From Serratia sp. H1w (GTDB taxonomy: Bacteria; Pseudomonadota; Gammaproteobacteria; Enterobacterales; Enterobacteriaceae), in NCBI RefSeq assembly GCF_000633355.1, contig NZ_AYMQ01000077.1:24261-88260 (forward strand): DNA of 64,000 bases, in the 5' to 3' direction. The notes below the pieces were generated by a model. That model worked only from the letters and a program-made list of their open reading frames with translations. It ran no database searches and was not told where the DNA came from. A program made the translations under genes and the position numbers. Shown one piece after another: positions 37,614 through 46,700 of the stretch (position 1 is the stretch's first letter; each line of letters opens with the position of its first letter).

Positions 37614-39032
37614 ATGCAAACCAATAGCGCAGTAGTAGAAGATTTTGCACAGCATAATGAAGAAAGGCGAAGTAGCGCGTTCCAAAGTGAGGTTGCTCAC
37701 TATCTGGAACGCCATCCTGCCACGCAGTATATCGATATCCTTCTCACCGATCTCAATGGTTCCTTCCGCGGTAAACGCATTCCCGTCTCCGGGTTGAAAA
37801 AAGTTGAAAAAGGCTGCTATTTCCCCGCCTCGGTATTCGCCATGGATATCTTGGGCAACGTGGTCGAAGAGGCCGGGTTGGGCCAGGAATTGGGCGAGCC
37901 GGATCGGATCTGTATGCCGGTGCTGGGTACGTTGACCCCGTCGGCGGCCGATCCGCAACATATTGGTCAGGTGCTGCTGACCATGCTGGATGAAGATGGT
38001 ACTCCCTTTGACGTTGAACCCCGCAATGTGCTGAACCGACTATGGCAGGCGTTGCGCCAGCGTGGACTATTCCCGGTGGTAGCGGTAGAGCTGGAGTTTT
38101 ATCTCATTGACCGACAGCGAGACTCGGCAGGCTATTTGCAACCGCCTTGTGCTCCGGGCACTCAGGAACGCAACGTACAGAGTCAGGTCTATTCACTGGA
38201 TAACCTCAACCATTTTGCCGGAGTGCTTAACGACATCGACGCTTTGGCGCAGATGCAAGGGCTACCGGCGGATGGCGCGGTGGCGGAAGCCTCCCCCGGC
38301 CAGTTCGAAGTGAACCTGAATCACACCGATAACGTGCTGCAAGCCTGCGATCATGCGTTGGCGCTGAAACGATTGGTGCGTCAGGTGGCCGAACAGCATC
38401 ATATGCATGCCACCTTTATGGCTAAACCTTATGAGGATTACGCGGGGAGCGGCATGCACGTCCATCTCAGCGTAGTGGACAGCGCGGGGAAAAACCTGTT
38501 TGCCGAAGCGGATGGCGGAGACTCGGCACTGCTTAAGCGGGCACTGGCCGGGATGATCACCTTGATGCCTGCATCGATGGCGGTGTTGGCACCCAACGTC
38601 AATGCTTTCCGCCGTTTCCAGCCGGGGATGTATGTGCCGATCCAGGCGTCCTGGGGGCATAACAACCGTACCGTGGCGTTGCGTATTCCCTGTGGCGATG
38701 CGCAGAACCACCGCGTGGAGTACCGCGTTGCCGGTGCCGATGCCAACCCCTATCTGGTGGTGGCGACGATCCTGGCAGGGATGTTATACGGATTAGATAC
38801 CGAATTGCCGCTGCCTGAGCCGGTGACTGGCAACGGTTTAGAGCAGGAGGGGCTCCCCTTCCCGATCCGTCAAAGCGATGCGCTGTACGAATTCGAGCAT
38901 CAACACGAGCTGACGCACTACCTCGGTGAACGCTTTTCAAGGGTATATCACGCCTGCAAAATGGGGGAACTGATGCAGTTTGAACGTCTGGTGACGGAAA
39001 CCGAGATCGACTGGATGCTGAAAAATGCCTGA
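37614..39032 (+). CDS. puuA: PuuA, gamma-glutamylputrescine synthetase
   Basis: Glutamine-synthetase-fold enzyme that ligates glutamate to putrescine with ATP, first step of the Puu pathway. 472 aa. GS signatures: DLNGSFRGKRIPV in the N-terminal beta-grasp domain, VAVELEFYLID (metal-binding Glu), YAGSGMHVHLSV and NAFRRFQPGMYVP with VEYRVAGADANPYL. Divergent from puuR and upstream of puuP on the same strand with a terminator between. Confidence 0.94.
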   Translation: MQTNSAVVEDFAQHNEERRSSAFQSEVAHYLERHPATQYIDILLTDLNGSFRGKRIPVSGLKKVEKGCYFPASVFAMDILGNVVEEAGLGQELGEPDRICMPVLGTLTPSAADPQHIGQVLLTMLDEDGTPFDVEPRNVLNRLWQALRQRGLFPVVAVELEFYLIDRQRDSAGYLQPPCAPGTQERNVQSQVYSLDNLNHFAGVLNDIDALAQMQGLPADGAVAEASPGQFEVNLNHTDNVLQACDHALALKRLVRQVAEQHHMHATFMAKPYEDYAGSGMHVHLSVVDSAGKNLFAEADGGDSALLKRALAGMITLMPASMAVLAPNVNAFRRFQPGMYVPIQASWGHNNRTVALRIPCGDAQNHRVEYRVAGADANPYLVVATILAGMLYGLDTELPLPEPVTGNGLEQEGLPFPIRQSDALYEFEHQHELTHYLGERFSRVYHACKMGELMQFERLVTETEIDWMLKNA

Positions 39033-39155
39033 CATCGCCATCCTTGAGGGCGATGAAGACGGTTTTTCCTGATATTAAGCAAAAGAATTTGTATTAGAAG
39101 GTTTCAGGATCTTGTCTTTCTGTGATCTTATGGCAAAATACGCGAAATGCAGATA

Positions 39156-39187
39156 GCCGACGTTTTAACGCGTCGGTTATTTTTTTT
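39156..39187 (+). terminator. puuA terminator
   Basis: CCGACG-TTTTAACG-CGTCGG followed by TTATTTTTTTT. A weaker hairpin CATCGCC/GGCGATG sits nearer the stop at about 39032-39053. Confidence 0.85.
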
Positions 39188-39518
39188 GCATTAGTTTTAC
39201 CCAATGTGCGTTTCATACATCAAGCGAGGCCGGACATCGAGCCGGATAGATAAATAGGTTCGTCGCGATCAACCAAAACTTTATGGTCGTGACTCATGAG
39301 GATAAGAACGATGGGGCAATTTTTCACCTTGGCACCGGTGCCCGCCGGTTTCCGTTGCGGTCGCAGCGATTATGGAGCAACACAGGCTTTCGTGCCTAGT
39401 TATCCAGCTTCCCTCATCCCCCTTTTAGAATTCAGTCGCACGTTGCGAAGTTTCCCCGCAACCTTAAGTCTTGGCGTGTCTATTATCCGCAAGACTGAAG
39501 GTAAGGGGGGGCTGCGCG
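39188..39518 (+). promoter_or_regulatory. Long structured 5' region of puuP
   Basis: About 330 bp between the puuA terminator and puuP. It holds several potential RNA hairpins. GTTGCG/CGCAAC (39442-39462) shares two bases with a larger one, ACCTTAAGTCTTGGCG/CGCAAGACTGAAGGT (39461-39502), directly before the GGGGGG ribosome site. A leader ORF crosses the whole segment. This looks like post-transcriptional control of puuP, but no known riboswitch class was recognised. Confidence 0.45.
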
Positions 39519-39529
39519 ATGTCCGATAA
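39311..39529 (+). CDS. Candidate leader peptide overlapping puuP start
   Basis: 72-codon ORF starting [16 protein letters not shown] after GAGGATAAGAACG. It ends in TAA inside puuP codons 3-4, overlapping puuP by 11 bases in another frame. The ribosome site and the overlap suggest translational coupling or attenuation. The predicted peptide has no recognised domain, and chance is possible. Confidence 0.35.
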   Translation: MGQFFTLAPVPAGFRCGRSDYGATQAFVPSYPASLIPLLEFSRTLRSFPATLSLGVSIIRKTEGKGGLRDVR

Positions 39530-40889
39530 CATCATCACCGCCGCACCAGCCGGCCAACGCACCCAACTGCGTAAAACACTGACTTTAGTCCCGGTCGTCA
39601 TGATGGGTCTGGCCTATTTGCAGCCAATGACCATCTTTGACACCTTTGGCATCGTCTCCGGCCTGACCGATGGTCACGTCGCGACCGCGTACGCCTTTGC
39701 TCTGCTGGCGATCCTGTTTACCGCCCTGAGCTACGGCAAGCTGGTGAAGAAATTCGCTTCCGCCGGTTCTGCCTATACCTATGCCCAGAAAGCCATCAGC
39801 CCTCACGTCGGCTTTATGGTGGGTTGGTCATCCCTGCTGGACTATCTGTTCATGCCGATGATCAACATCCTGTTGGCAAAAATCTACCTGGAAGCGATTT
39901 TCCCAGGCGTGCCTTCGTGGATCTTCGTCGCCGCCCTGGTGGGCCTGATGACGGCATTCAACCTGCGTGGCATCAAGCTGGTGGCCAACCTGAACTCCAT
40001 TATCGTGGTTGTGCAGGTCGCGATCATGATCGTGTTCCTGGGTCTGGTGATTAACGGCATTTCCCACGGTGAAGGTGCCGGTACGCTGGTGAGCAGCCGT
40101 CCGTTCTGGTCTGACAACGCGCATGTGGTGCCGATGATCACCGGCGCGACCATCCTGTGCTTCTCGTTCCTCGGCTTTGACGGTATCAGCTCGCTGTCCG
40201 AAGAAACCAAAGATGCAGAAAACGTGATCCCGAAAGCCATCTTCCTGACGGCCTTGATCGGCGGCGTGATCTTTATTGTGGTGTCGTACTTCGTGCAGCT
40301 GTACTTCCCGGATATCACACGCTTCAAGGATCCTGACGCTTCACAGCCGGAAATCATGCTGTATGTGGCTGGCAAGTTCTTCCAGTCGGTGATCCTGGTG
40401 TTCTCCTGCGTAACCGTACTGGCTTCAGGTATGGCATCTCACGCGGGTGTTTCACGCCTGATGTACGTTATGGGTCGTGATGGCGTGTTCCCGGAGCGTT
40501 TCTTCGGTTATGTCCATCCAAAATGGCGTACCCCGGCGTTGAACGTGTTGCTGGTTGGCGTGATTGCGCTGTCTGCCGTGTCGTTCGATCTGGTTACGGC
40601 AACCGCGCTGATCAACTTTGGTGCGCTGATTGCGTTCACCTTCGTTAACCTGTCGGTGATCTCGCAGTTCTACATCCGTGAGAAACGCAACCGTACGCTG
40701 AAAGACAACTTCAACTACCTGATCCTGCCGGTGATGGGGGCGTTAACCGTCGGTGCGTTGTGGGTCAACTTGGAAGTCAGTTCGATGACGTTGGGCCTGG
40801 TCTGGGCGGCGATCGGCCTGTTGTATCTGACGTTTGTCACCCGCAGCTTCAGCCTGCCGGTGCCACAGGCAAGCGAAGACGTCGCGTAA
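39519..40889 (+). CDS. puuP: PuuP, putrescine importer
   Basis: APC-family putrescine:H+ symporter with 12 TM segments, 456 aa from [12 protein letters not shown] (39519), chosen for the GGGGGG ribosome site eight bases upstream. Very close to E. coli Puu[55 protein letters not shown] and [27 protein letters not shown]. Feeds the PuuA/PuuB route. It ends with a bidirectional terminator. Confidence 0.94.
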   Translation: MSDNIITAAPAGQRTQLRKTLTLVPVVMMGLAYLQPMTIFDTFGIVSGLTDGHVATAYAFALLAILFTALSYGKLVKKFASAGSAYTYAQKAISPHVGFMVGWSSLLDYLFMPMINILLAKIYLEAIFPGVPSWIFVAALVGLMTAFNLRGIKLVANLNSIIVVVQVAIMIVFLGLVINGISHGEGAGTLVSSRPFWSDNAHVVPMITGATILCFSFLGFDGISSLSEETKDAENVIPKAIFLTALIGGVIFIVVSYFVQLYFPDITRFKDPDASQPEIMLYVAGKFFQSVILVFSCVTVLASGMASHAGVSRLMYVMGRDGVFPERFFGYVHPKWRTPALNVLLVGVIALSAVSFDLVTATALINFGALIAFTFVNLSVISQFYIREKRNRTLKDNFNYLILPVMGALTVGALWVNLEVSSMTLGLVWAAIGLLYLTFVTRSFSLPVPQASEDVA

Positions 40890-40913
40890 TCACTTCGTCC
40901 ACCTCGCGATATC

Positions 40914-40945
40914 AAAAAGGGTTCCACATGTTGGAGCCCTTTTTA
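40914..40945. terminator. puuP terminator
   Basis: AAAAAGGGTTCCACATGTTGGAGCCCTTTTT: stem AGGG-TCCA/TGGA-CCCT with flanking A and T runs. Confidence 0.85.
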
Positions 40946-40965
40946 TTTACTTAGAAAATGCTGTT

Positions 40966-41127
40966 CCCCTCACCCCAACCCTCTCCCACAGGGAGAGGGA
41001 GCTGTCCGGAGTCGTTGATTAGCTTGTGTTTGATGTGGAGTAAGAAGAACGAAGATGCGGTGTGACGCAGAAAAATCAGCGAGCTCGATCGGTCCCCTCT
41101 CCTTGGGGAGAGGGTTAGGGTGAGGGG
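40966..41127. repeat. REP/REPIN-like composite repeat, copy B
   Basis: 162-bp unit bracketed by CCCCTCACCCCAACCCTCTCCC and its inverted partner GGGGAGAGGGTTAGGGTGAGGGG, between convergent puuP and sbcB. The brackets match copy A at 30312-30449; the middles differ in length and sequence. Confidence 0.7.
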
Positions 41128-41140
41128 CAAATAGCACAGT

Positions 41141-42571
41141 TTACCCCACCAACTGCTTACCATAATCAAACAACGCCTTCAGCAGCGCCATCTTCTCTTT
41201 ATCCCCTTCATGCAGGTTATAGAGTGACTCTAACTGCAAGATATAACTTTGCACTCGTTCGGCACTCAACACCTCCTGGCGGTGTTGCAACCAGCGGCGC
41301 TGCTCGGCATCATCCAACGTATTCGGATAGTTACGGGCGCGGAAGCGGAACAGCAGTTCTTTCATCCTGCCATCGCTGAAGGTCAAATCCAGCGCGGGCA
41401 GATTCTGCGGTTTGGTCTGCTGAATGATCTTCATGGCGGCCTTATCGGCATCGCTGAAGAAACCGTCGTACAGTTTGGCATCTACATCATCGAGCGGGGT
41501 GAACGGGGCGGCTTCGGCAAAGATTGCCACCACTTTTTCACGGATTTCCGGGTGTTGGCGCAGTACCTTCAGATTTTCCAGGCAAGCCTGACGGTCGATA
41601 CCCAGCCGTTCTGCGTTTTCTGGCAACAGCGTCTTGGCCGGAGCCAGCACCGGGCATTTATTGATATGCACCAGCTTGAGCGGAACAGGAGCCTGATCGG
41701 CAGCCAGTTGATCGCGGCGCGTGTAGAGACGTTCACGCAACTCATCGGCATTCAGCTCCAGCAACGGGGTAATATCCCCCGCCAGATCGCACATAATCAC
41801 CGCGTTTTTATTGTCCGGGTGCCAGGCCAGTGGAGAAACCCAACTGGTGTTACCGCGTGCTGCACCAAACATGCCGGAAACGTGCATTAACGGCGTCATC
41901 TCCGCGATATCGATCAACGCATTGAGCTTGTGCTTGTTGCGGTGTTGCAACAGGTAATCAAACAGCCTTGGCTGCGCCTGTTTGACCAGCTTGGCCATGG
42001 CGATGGTGGCATGCACATCGGACATCGCATCGTGCGCGTGTTCGTGTTCCACGCCGTTGGCTCGCGTCAGGTGTTCCAGACGGAAACTGGGGAAGCCATC
42101 TTCGTTTTCTGGCCAGATGATGCCTTCGGGGCGCAGCGCGTAGCAGGCGCGCATTACGTCCAACAGATCCCAGCGTGAATTACCGTTTTGCCAACTATAG
42201 GCATAAGGGTCGTAGAAACTGCGGTAAAAGATGTTGCGGCTGACTTCATCGTCAAAGCGGATATTGTTGTAACCCAGAATGCAGGTGCCAGGAACGCTGA
42301 ACGCTTCGTGGATACGGCGGGCAAACTCGGCCTCGTTCACGCCTTTGGCGAGCGCCTGCTGCGGCGTGATGCCGGTGATCATCACCGCTTCGGGATCGGG
42401 CAGATAGTCATCGGCTGGCGCACAGTAAAACACCTGCGGTTCTTCGATAATGTTGAAATCCATATCGGTACGCACCCCGGCAAACTGCGCCGGGCGGTCC
42501 ATTGAAGGGCTTTTGCCGAAGGTTTCGTAGTCGTGGATGTAGAATGTATTCTGTTTAGCGTTGTCTTTCAC
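41141..42571 (-). CDS. sbcB: SbcB, exonuclease I
   Basis: 3'-5' single-strand DNA exonuclease acting in mismatch repair and recombination; 476 aa. DEDDh motifs: FYIHDYETFGKSP (D, E), GYNNIRFDDEVSRN (D), and HDAMSDVHATIAMAKL (H and D). The SH3-like and C-terminal helical regions align through RMKELLFRFRARNYP. The start is a GTG at 42571. The prophage begins within a few bases upstream, so the native promoter has been displaced or replaced by phage DNA. Confidence 0.95.
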   Translation of the reverse strand: MKDNAKQNTFYIHDYETFGKSPSMDRPAQFAGVRTDMDFNIIEEPQVFYCAPADDYLPDPEAVMITGITPQQALAKGVNEAEFARRIHEAFSVPGTCILGYNNIRFDDEVSRNIFYRSFYDPYAYSWQNGNSRWDLLDVMRACYALRPEGIIWPENEDGFPSFRLEHLTRANGVEHEHAHDAMSDVHATIAMAKLVKQAQPRLFDYLLQHRNKHKLNALIDIAEMTPLMHVSGMFGAARGNTSWVSPLAWHPDNKNAVIMCDLAGDITPLLELNADELRERLYTRRDQLAADQAPVPLKLVHINKCPVLAPAKTLLPENAERLGIDRQACLENLKVLRQHPEIREKVVAIFAEAAPFTPLDDVDAKLYDGFFSDADKAAMKIIQQTKPQNLPALDLTFSDGRMKELLFRFRARNYPNTLDDAEQRRWLQHRQEVLSAERVQSYILQLESLYNLHEGDKEKMALLKALFDYGKQLVG

Positions 42572-42751
42572 TATCTATGTTTGTCCATAATTTGATGTAA
42601 CTTACGGTTTTAGTTCTGTTTTTAGTTACCCGACACGGTAATGATAGTTATCGATTAACTGTTCGTGCATACAGTTGTTTTCGTTTGTCCATGTGCAATT
42701 GTGTACAGATATGGTACAAAAGACAAAACTCACTGTGTACAAAAAATTATT
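42572..42751. other. Left attachment/int promoter region
   Basis: 180 bp between sbcB and int. It contains two exact copies of GTTTGTCCAT (42579-42588, 42683-42692) and two of TGTGTACA (42700-42707, 42734-42741). These could be integrase arm or core sites and an int-region operator. The attL core probably lies close to the sbcB start; attR is outside the window, so the core cannot be proved. Confidence 0.5.
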
Positions 42752-43939
42752 ATGGCTATCAGCGATACGAAATTACGTTCCCTACATGGTAAACCATATA
42801 CAGGCAGCCCCGAGGTTTCGGACGCCGATGGCCTCAGTGCGCGGATATCTCCCAAGGGAGTTATCAATTTTCAGTACCGTTACCGCTGGGACGGGAAAGC
42901 TCAACGCTTAGGGATCGGCCGTTACCCGGCGGTATCCTTGAAGGACGCCAGAAGCATCATAGCAGAACTGCGGGTGCTCTATGATAAGAAGATAGACCCG
43001 CGCACCTACTTTGAAGACGGCCAGGATAGCGGTAACCAGGTGACCGTTAAGGACTGCTTGGATTATTGGAAGGCGAACTATGTTGATGTTTCGCTGCGCG
43101 ACAACACCAAAGCCTTGTATGAATCTACCGTTATCAAAATCATGAGCGAGGCATTTAAAGGGCGGCCGGTTGCGCAGATCACGATCAAGCAGTGGGTAGA
43201 TCTGTTCACCGCCGAAGAGAAATTAAACAGCCGCCGTGCAAGACAATTGCTTGTACAACTGCGATCGGCTATTGGGTGGTGCATCCGCCGCCATTTCATC
43301 AATGATTGTGCGGTGATGCGAATAAACCCTCGTGACATCGGGAGTCGTGCTGAAACGGGAAGCCGGGTCTTAACGTATTACGAACTTGCTGAGATATGGG
43401 TCGCGATAGAACGGAGCCGGGCCGCAACCTCAAACAAGCTGTTGCACCAAATGTTGATGCTTTGGGGCGCCCGCGTATCCGAGCTACGGCTTGCCGAACG
43501 CAGCGAGTTTGACCTGCAGGCGATGGTCTGGACGGTACCCAAAGAGCACAGTAAAACCGGTAAAGAGATCAGAAGGCCGATCTTTAAACAGATCGTCCCC
43601 CTGTTAGAAAAGGCCATGCTGACCTACGATAACATTCTGTTTCCCGGCTATGAAATCAGTGAACCACTTACGATGGCTGCCGCGAATCGATACATAAAAA
43701 GGATCAGGGAAAATTTAGATATTGGGTATTGGCGAGCTCACGACTTTCGTCGAACGCTAGTCACTCGCCTTTCTGAGGAGGGTATTGCCCCGCATATTAC
43801 AGAGAAAATGCTGGGGCATGAGCTGGGCGGGGTTATGGCTGTGTATAACAAGCATGATTGGATAGAAGGGCAAAAAGAAGGGTATGAAATCCATGCTGAA
43901 AAACTTCTGGATCATGTTAAGAAGTTACTTTCGGATTAA
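42752..43939 (+). CDS. int: Phage tyrosine-recombinase integrase
   Basis: 395 aa from MAISDTKLRSLHGKPYTG (42752). The N-terminal DUF4102 arm-binding domain has ARISPKGVINFQYRYRWDGKAQRLGIGRYPAVSLKDAR. A SAM-like core-binding domain follows at about residues 100-190. Catalytic residues are seen in WGARVSELRLAE (Arg), TGKEIRRP region (Lys), HDFRRTLVTRL (His, Arg), LGHELGGV (His) and VYNKHDW (Tyr). Faces inward from the left end next to sbcB. It overlaps the convergent AlpA-like gene by 23 bp. Confidence 0.93.
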   Translation: MAISDTKLRSLHGKPYTGSPEVSDADGLSARISPKGVINFQYRYRWDGKAQRLGIGRYPAVSLKDARSIIAELRVLYDKKIDPRTYFEDGQDSGNQVTVKDCLDYWKANYVDVSLRDNTKALYESTVIKIMSEAFKGRPVAQITIKQWVDLFTAEEKLNSRRARQLLVQLRSAIGWCIRRHFINDCAVMRINPRDIGSRAETGSRVLTYYELAEIWVAIERSRAATSNKLLHQMLMLWGARVSELRLAERSEFDLQAMVWTVPKEHSKTGKEIRRPIFKQIVPLLEKAMLTYDNILFPGYEISEPLTMAAANRYIKRIRENLDIGYWRAHDFRRTLVTRLSEEGIAPHITEKMLGHELGGVMAVYNKHDWIEGQKEGYEIHAEKLLDHVKKLLSD

Positions 43940-44114
43940 CCCCTCCGTTTAATATCCATTTTACGACGGCTTCTTCTAGATAGGCTTTCGGGTGCGTTCT
44001 TATCGGCATTGGGAAACCAAATTTCTTTTGGTAAGTGTAAATTGTCTGCCGGGAAGATACTTTAAGACGCTGCATTACTTCTTTTTCTTCTATGAGATTT
44101 AATTGCTCGTTCAT
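43917..44114 (-). CDS. AlpA/MerR-like excisionase or regulator
   Basis: 65-aa winged-HTH-type protein (EEKEVMQRLKVSSRQTIYTYQKKFGFPMP). The pattern of an HTH followed by FPxPIR is that of AlpA/excisionase family proteins. It sits next to int at the end of the leftward operon, the usual xis position. Its ATG overlaps the SNF2 stop by one base (TAATG). Excisionase is therefore the best guess; a transcription regulator is the alternative. Confidence 0.7.
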   Translation of the reverse strand: MNEQLNLIEEKEVMQRLKVSSRQTIYTYQKKFGFPMPIRTHPKAYLEEAVVKWILNGGVNPKVTS

Positions 44115-45505
44115 TACATGCCTCTCTTCTTCATTGCTTCAAGCAGGATGTCCTGCACTTCACGTTTAGAATTGCGCCGTTCCATCACCATTTCATCCAT
44201 GGTGCCAACGGCAGTTATGTGGTGTATCCACACAGGGCGGTTATAACCGGCCTGGATCTGCCGGGTTGGCCCAATGCGCTCGATGATTTGTTGGTACTGC
44301 TCCAAGTCCCACCAGTGGGAGAAGAACACCAGAGTGTTTCCTCCGTCCTGCATATTCAGTCCGTGGCCTGCGCTTGCTGGGTGGGCGAACAGCACCGGGA
44401 TTTTTCCCGCGTTCCAGTCACGTAGCGTTTGCGGATCGTCGTCCAGGTGGCGGCCTTTGGGAAACGCCTTCAACAACCGGGCAAGGTCGTGTTTCCAGTG
44501 GTAGGCGACCAGCACCGGCATTCCCCCCGATTCACTGATCACGCTTTCTAGCGCTTGTAGCTTCCCGTCATGTATTTCCTGCCAATTACCTTGGTCGTCT
44601 GTATAGATAGCGCCACTTGCCAACTGCAAACATTTCACCGTCTTGGCGGCCGCGTTCGGCGCTTCGATGTCATTACCTTCCAGCTCCAGAAACATTTCCT
44701 TTTCCATTGCCTGGTATTGCTGTCTAGCCTTGGCCGGTAGCTCAACGCGGATCACGTTGTGGATGGGCTCTTTGATATCGAACCAATCGGCGGCATCCAG
44801 GGAGATAGTCACATCAGCAAGCGCCGACTGTATTTGTTCCTGTGCAAACGGCCACGGTTCCAGCTTCGACCATTGCTGGCCGGGAAACTGAATGCTGTTG
44901 AACCAGCGCGACGTAAACGCGCCATATGTGCGGCCCAAACGTTCGCCCTGGTCAACGAACCAGGCTTGTCCCCATAAGTCGATCAGGCCGTTAGGGGCTG
45001 GTGTGCCGGTGAGATTGGCCCAGCGGTGGACATGCTTATGAGCCACTTTCGCCAGTGCTGCCGCACGCTTGCCCCCTTGCCGCAGCCGGAACGACTTTAG
45101 CCGGGTGCTCTCATCTGGGACCACGGTACCGAACGGCCAGCGGTTACCAAGCTGCTCAACCAGCCATACGAGGTTGTCATAGTTGATCGTGTACACGCTT
45201 GCGTTGCTGTTCTTAAGCGCGGCCAGTCGCTCATTTGCTGTGCCTACAATCGGTTGTACTTCTATGTTGCGTAGGTGGTCCCATTTGTCGGCCTCGTCGG
45301 GCCAAGTCGAACGGGCCACGCGCAACGGTGCCAGCACTAACGCCGGTTGAGTCTCGCTGCCTGCCATAAACAGATCTTCCAGCGCAGTGAGCGTCGCCAC
45401 TGTTTTACCCATACCCATACCGGCCCAAACGTTCAAGCGGGGCGTGTCGTGAATGTGGGTGATAATCAGGTCTTGGTAGGGGCGGGGGGTAAATGTGCGT
45501 TGCAC
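44114..45505 (-). CDS. Phage SNF2-type DEAD-box helicase
   Basis: 463-aa SF2 helicase. Motif Q/I region: PRPYQDLIITHI and GMGMGKTVATL (Walker A). Motif II is PDESTRLK, motif III LTGTPAPNG, and the C-terminal RecA lobe ends with QQIIERIGPTRQIQ (motif VI). Such small SNF2 helicases are part of the PolA-based phage replication module together with VRR-NUC, DUF2800 and DUF2815. It probably opens or remodels DNA in replication. ATP dependence is supported by the motifs. Confidence 0.9.
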   Translation of the reverse strand: MQRTFTPRPYQDLIITHIHDTPRLNVWAGMGMGKTVATLTALEDLFMAGSETQPALVLAPLRVARSTWPDEADKWDHLRNIEVQPIVGTANERLAALKNSNASVYTINYDNLVWLVEQLGNRWPFGTVVPDESTRLKSFRLRQGGKRAAALAKVAHKHVHRWANLTGTPAPNGLIDLWGQAWFVDQGERLGRTYGAFTSRWFNSIQFPGQQWSKLEPWPFAQEQIQSALADVTISLDAADWFDIKEPIHNVIRVELPAKARQQYQAMEKEMFLELEGNDIEAPNAAAKTVKCLQLASGAIYTDDQGNWQEIHDGKLQALESVISESGGMPVLVAYHWKHDLARLLKAFPKGRHLDDDPQTLRDWNAGKIPVLFAHPASAGHGLNMQDGGNTLVFFSHWWDLEQYQQIIERIGPTRQIQAGYNRPVWIHHITAVGTMDEMVMERRNSKREVQDILLEAMKKRGM

Positions 45506-45549
45506 TTCGTTCTCCCTAATAAGAAGCCCCCGTACTTGGGGGCGGGTTG

Positions 45550-46338
45550 TTAGAACAGCTTATCGATATCTACGCCATACACGTCGATCCACGCTTGATG
45601 CGGGTAACACAAAGCCCGATCGTCGGTGTTAGGGTCATAGCAATAGGTGTCGAACAGATCGTTATCATCACACCAGCGCATTAAGCGACGATATCCGTAC
45701 CATATGCCTGTTGCTCGCCAGACTGCGGCGGTAGAGGCCCATTCTTTGCTTGCGCCAAACCGAGCGGCCATTTCATCCCGTTCGCGGATTGCGCGATTGG
45801 CTATACGTTGATAGGTAGAATTACGTTGGCAGGCGGTAGCGGCTCGTCGGCTATCAATGTGTGCTTTAGTGCGAACTGCGTGATCACGCTCGTCAGTGAG
45901 CTGTAAGTTCTGGTCGGCTAAGTCTGCTGCTAACCTTAGAGCTTCGGCGAAGGATTGAGGTACCGGTGAGTTAACGGGTAACTGGTAGCCACCTGTCTGA
46001 CGGATGGATGGTAGAACTTCTTCACACACCCAATCCTGCACTTTTTCAGCGGATGGTAATTTGCTTCGTAAAATGAGGCGGTAGAGATCTGGCTCTGTCA
46101 GAAGGATGATCCCTTTAGGGCGGTCGCCTAAACCTAATTCCTTACACTGTAGGAAATTGACTTTAATCAATGACTTACAATTATACTCTAACGCCTGGTG
46201 AGGTTTTTCGTAACCTAAAGCCTTTGCCACTTCGACGGCAAAGAACACTGGTTTACCTTCATGTAGCATGCCGCTGAGTGCAATATTAAGGCTGTCATTG
46301 CGAAAAACTACAGGCTTGGTTAAAGTGGTTTCTGACAT
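45550..46338 (-). CDS. BRO-N phage antirepressor
   Basis: 262 aa. N-terminal Bro-N domain (ALSGMLHEGKPVFFAVEVAKALGYEKPHQALEYNC, then LTEPDLYRLILRSKLPSAEKVQDWVCEEVLPSIRQTGGY). A helical linker and a separate C-terminal domain follow. Proteins of this kind can inactivate CI-type repressors. It lies downstream of RHH operators and divergent from an Arc-like repressor gene, which is the layout of P22 ant. That context makes antirepressor the likely role. Confidence 0.88.
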   Translation of the reverse strand: MSETTLTKPVVFRNDSLNIALSGMLHEGKPVFFAVEVAKALGYEKPHQALEYNCKSLIKVNFLQCKELGLGDRPKGIILLTEPDLYRLILRSKLPSAEKVQDWVCEEVLPSIRQTGGYQLPVNSPVPQSFAEALRLAADLADQNLQLTDERDHAVRTKAHIDSRRAATACQRNSTYQRIANRAIRERDEMAARFGASKEWASTAAVWRATGIWYGYRRLMRWCDDNDLFDTYCYDPNTDDRALCYPHQAWIDVYGVDIDKLF

Positions 46339-46410
46339 ATTTACTACTCCTTTGGTTAATGTGTTGCTGTAGACGCGCTGAAAGCTGCAACTTTCGGCGC
46401 GTTTTGCTTA

Positions 46411-46584
46411 TTACTCCCACGGCTTACCCGCAGCTTCTTGTGCTGCCTGTTGTGCAAACTCAATCAAATCAAAAGCCAGTTGGTTGCCTGTATCTAGGGA
46501 GCTGAGAAGCCTTGCGGTTTCCAGCATATTCGCGATGTAGTTAAAGATATCAATGTGATGCAACTGCGTGATTTTGATCGCCAT
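46411..46584 (-). CDS. Small phage protein (57 aa)
   Basis: 57-residue ORF, MAIKITQLHHIDIFNYIANM... ending AAGKPWE, with a GAGGGG ribosome site seven bases before its ATG. It is mostly alpha-helical by composition and has no recognised domain. It is the first gene of the leftward unit that includes the antirepressor, and its promoter contains the RHH operators. Function unknown. Confidence 0.6.
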   Translation of the reverse strand: MAIKITQLHHIDIFNYIANMLETARLLSSLDTGNQLAFDLIEFAQQAAQEAAGKPWE

Positions 46585-46604
46585 AACGTAACCCCTCAGT
46601 AGTT

Positions 46605-46666
46605 CTCACGGTGAGACTGAGTGTAGATTACTCACCGTGAGCAGTTGTTGTCAAGCACACCGTGAG
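46605..46666. promoter_or_regulatory. Triple operator for Arc/Mnt-like repressor
   Basis: Three copies of an 11-bp palindrome: CTCACGGTGAG (46605-46615), CTCACCGTGAG (46631-46641) and CACACCGTGAG (46656-46666, one mismatch). Centres are 25-26 bp apart, all in the divergent gap between the antirepressor unit and the RHH gene. Confidence 0.75.
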
Positions 46667-46700
46667 GCATAATTTACTAATAGTGTTTTGAGGTGCGTTT

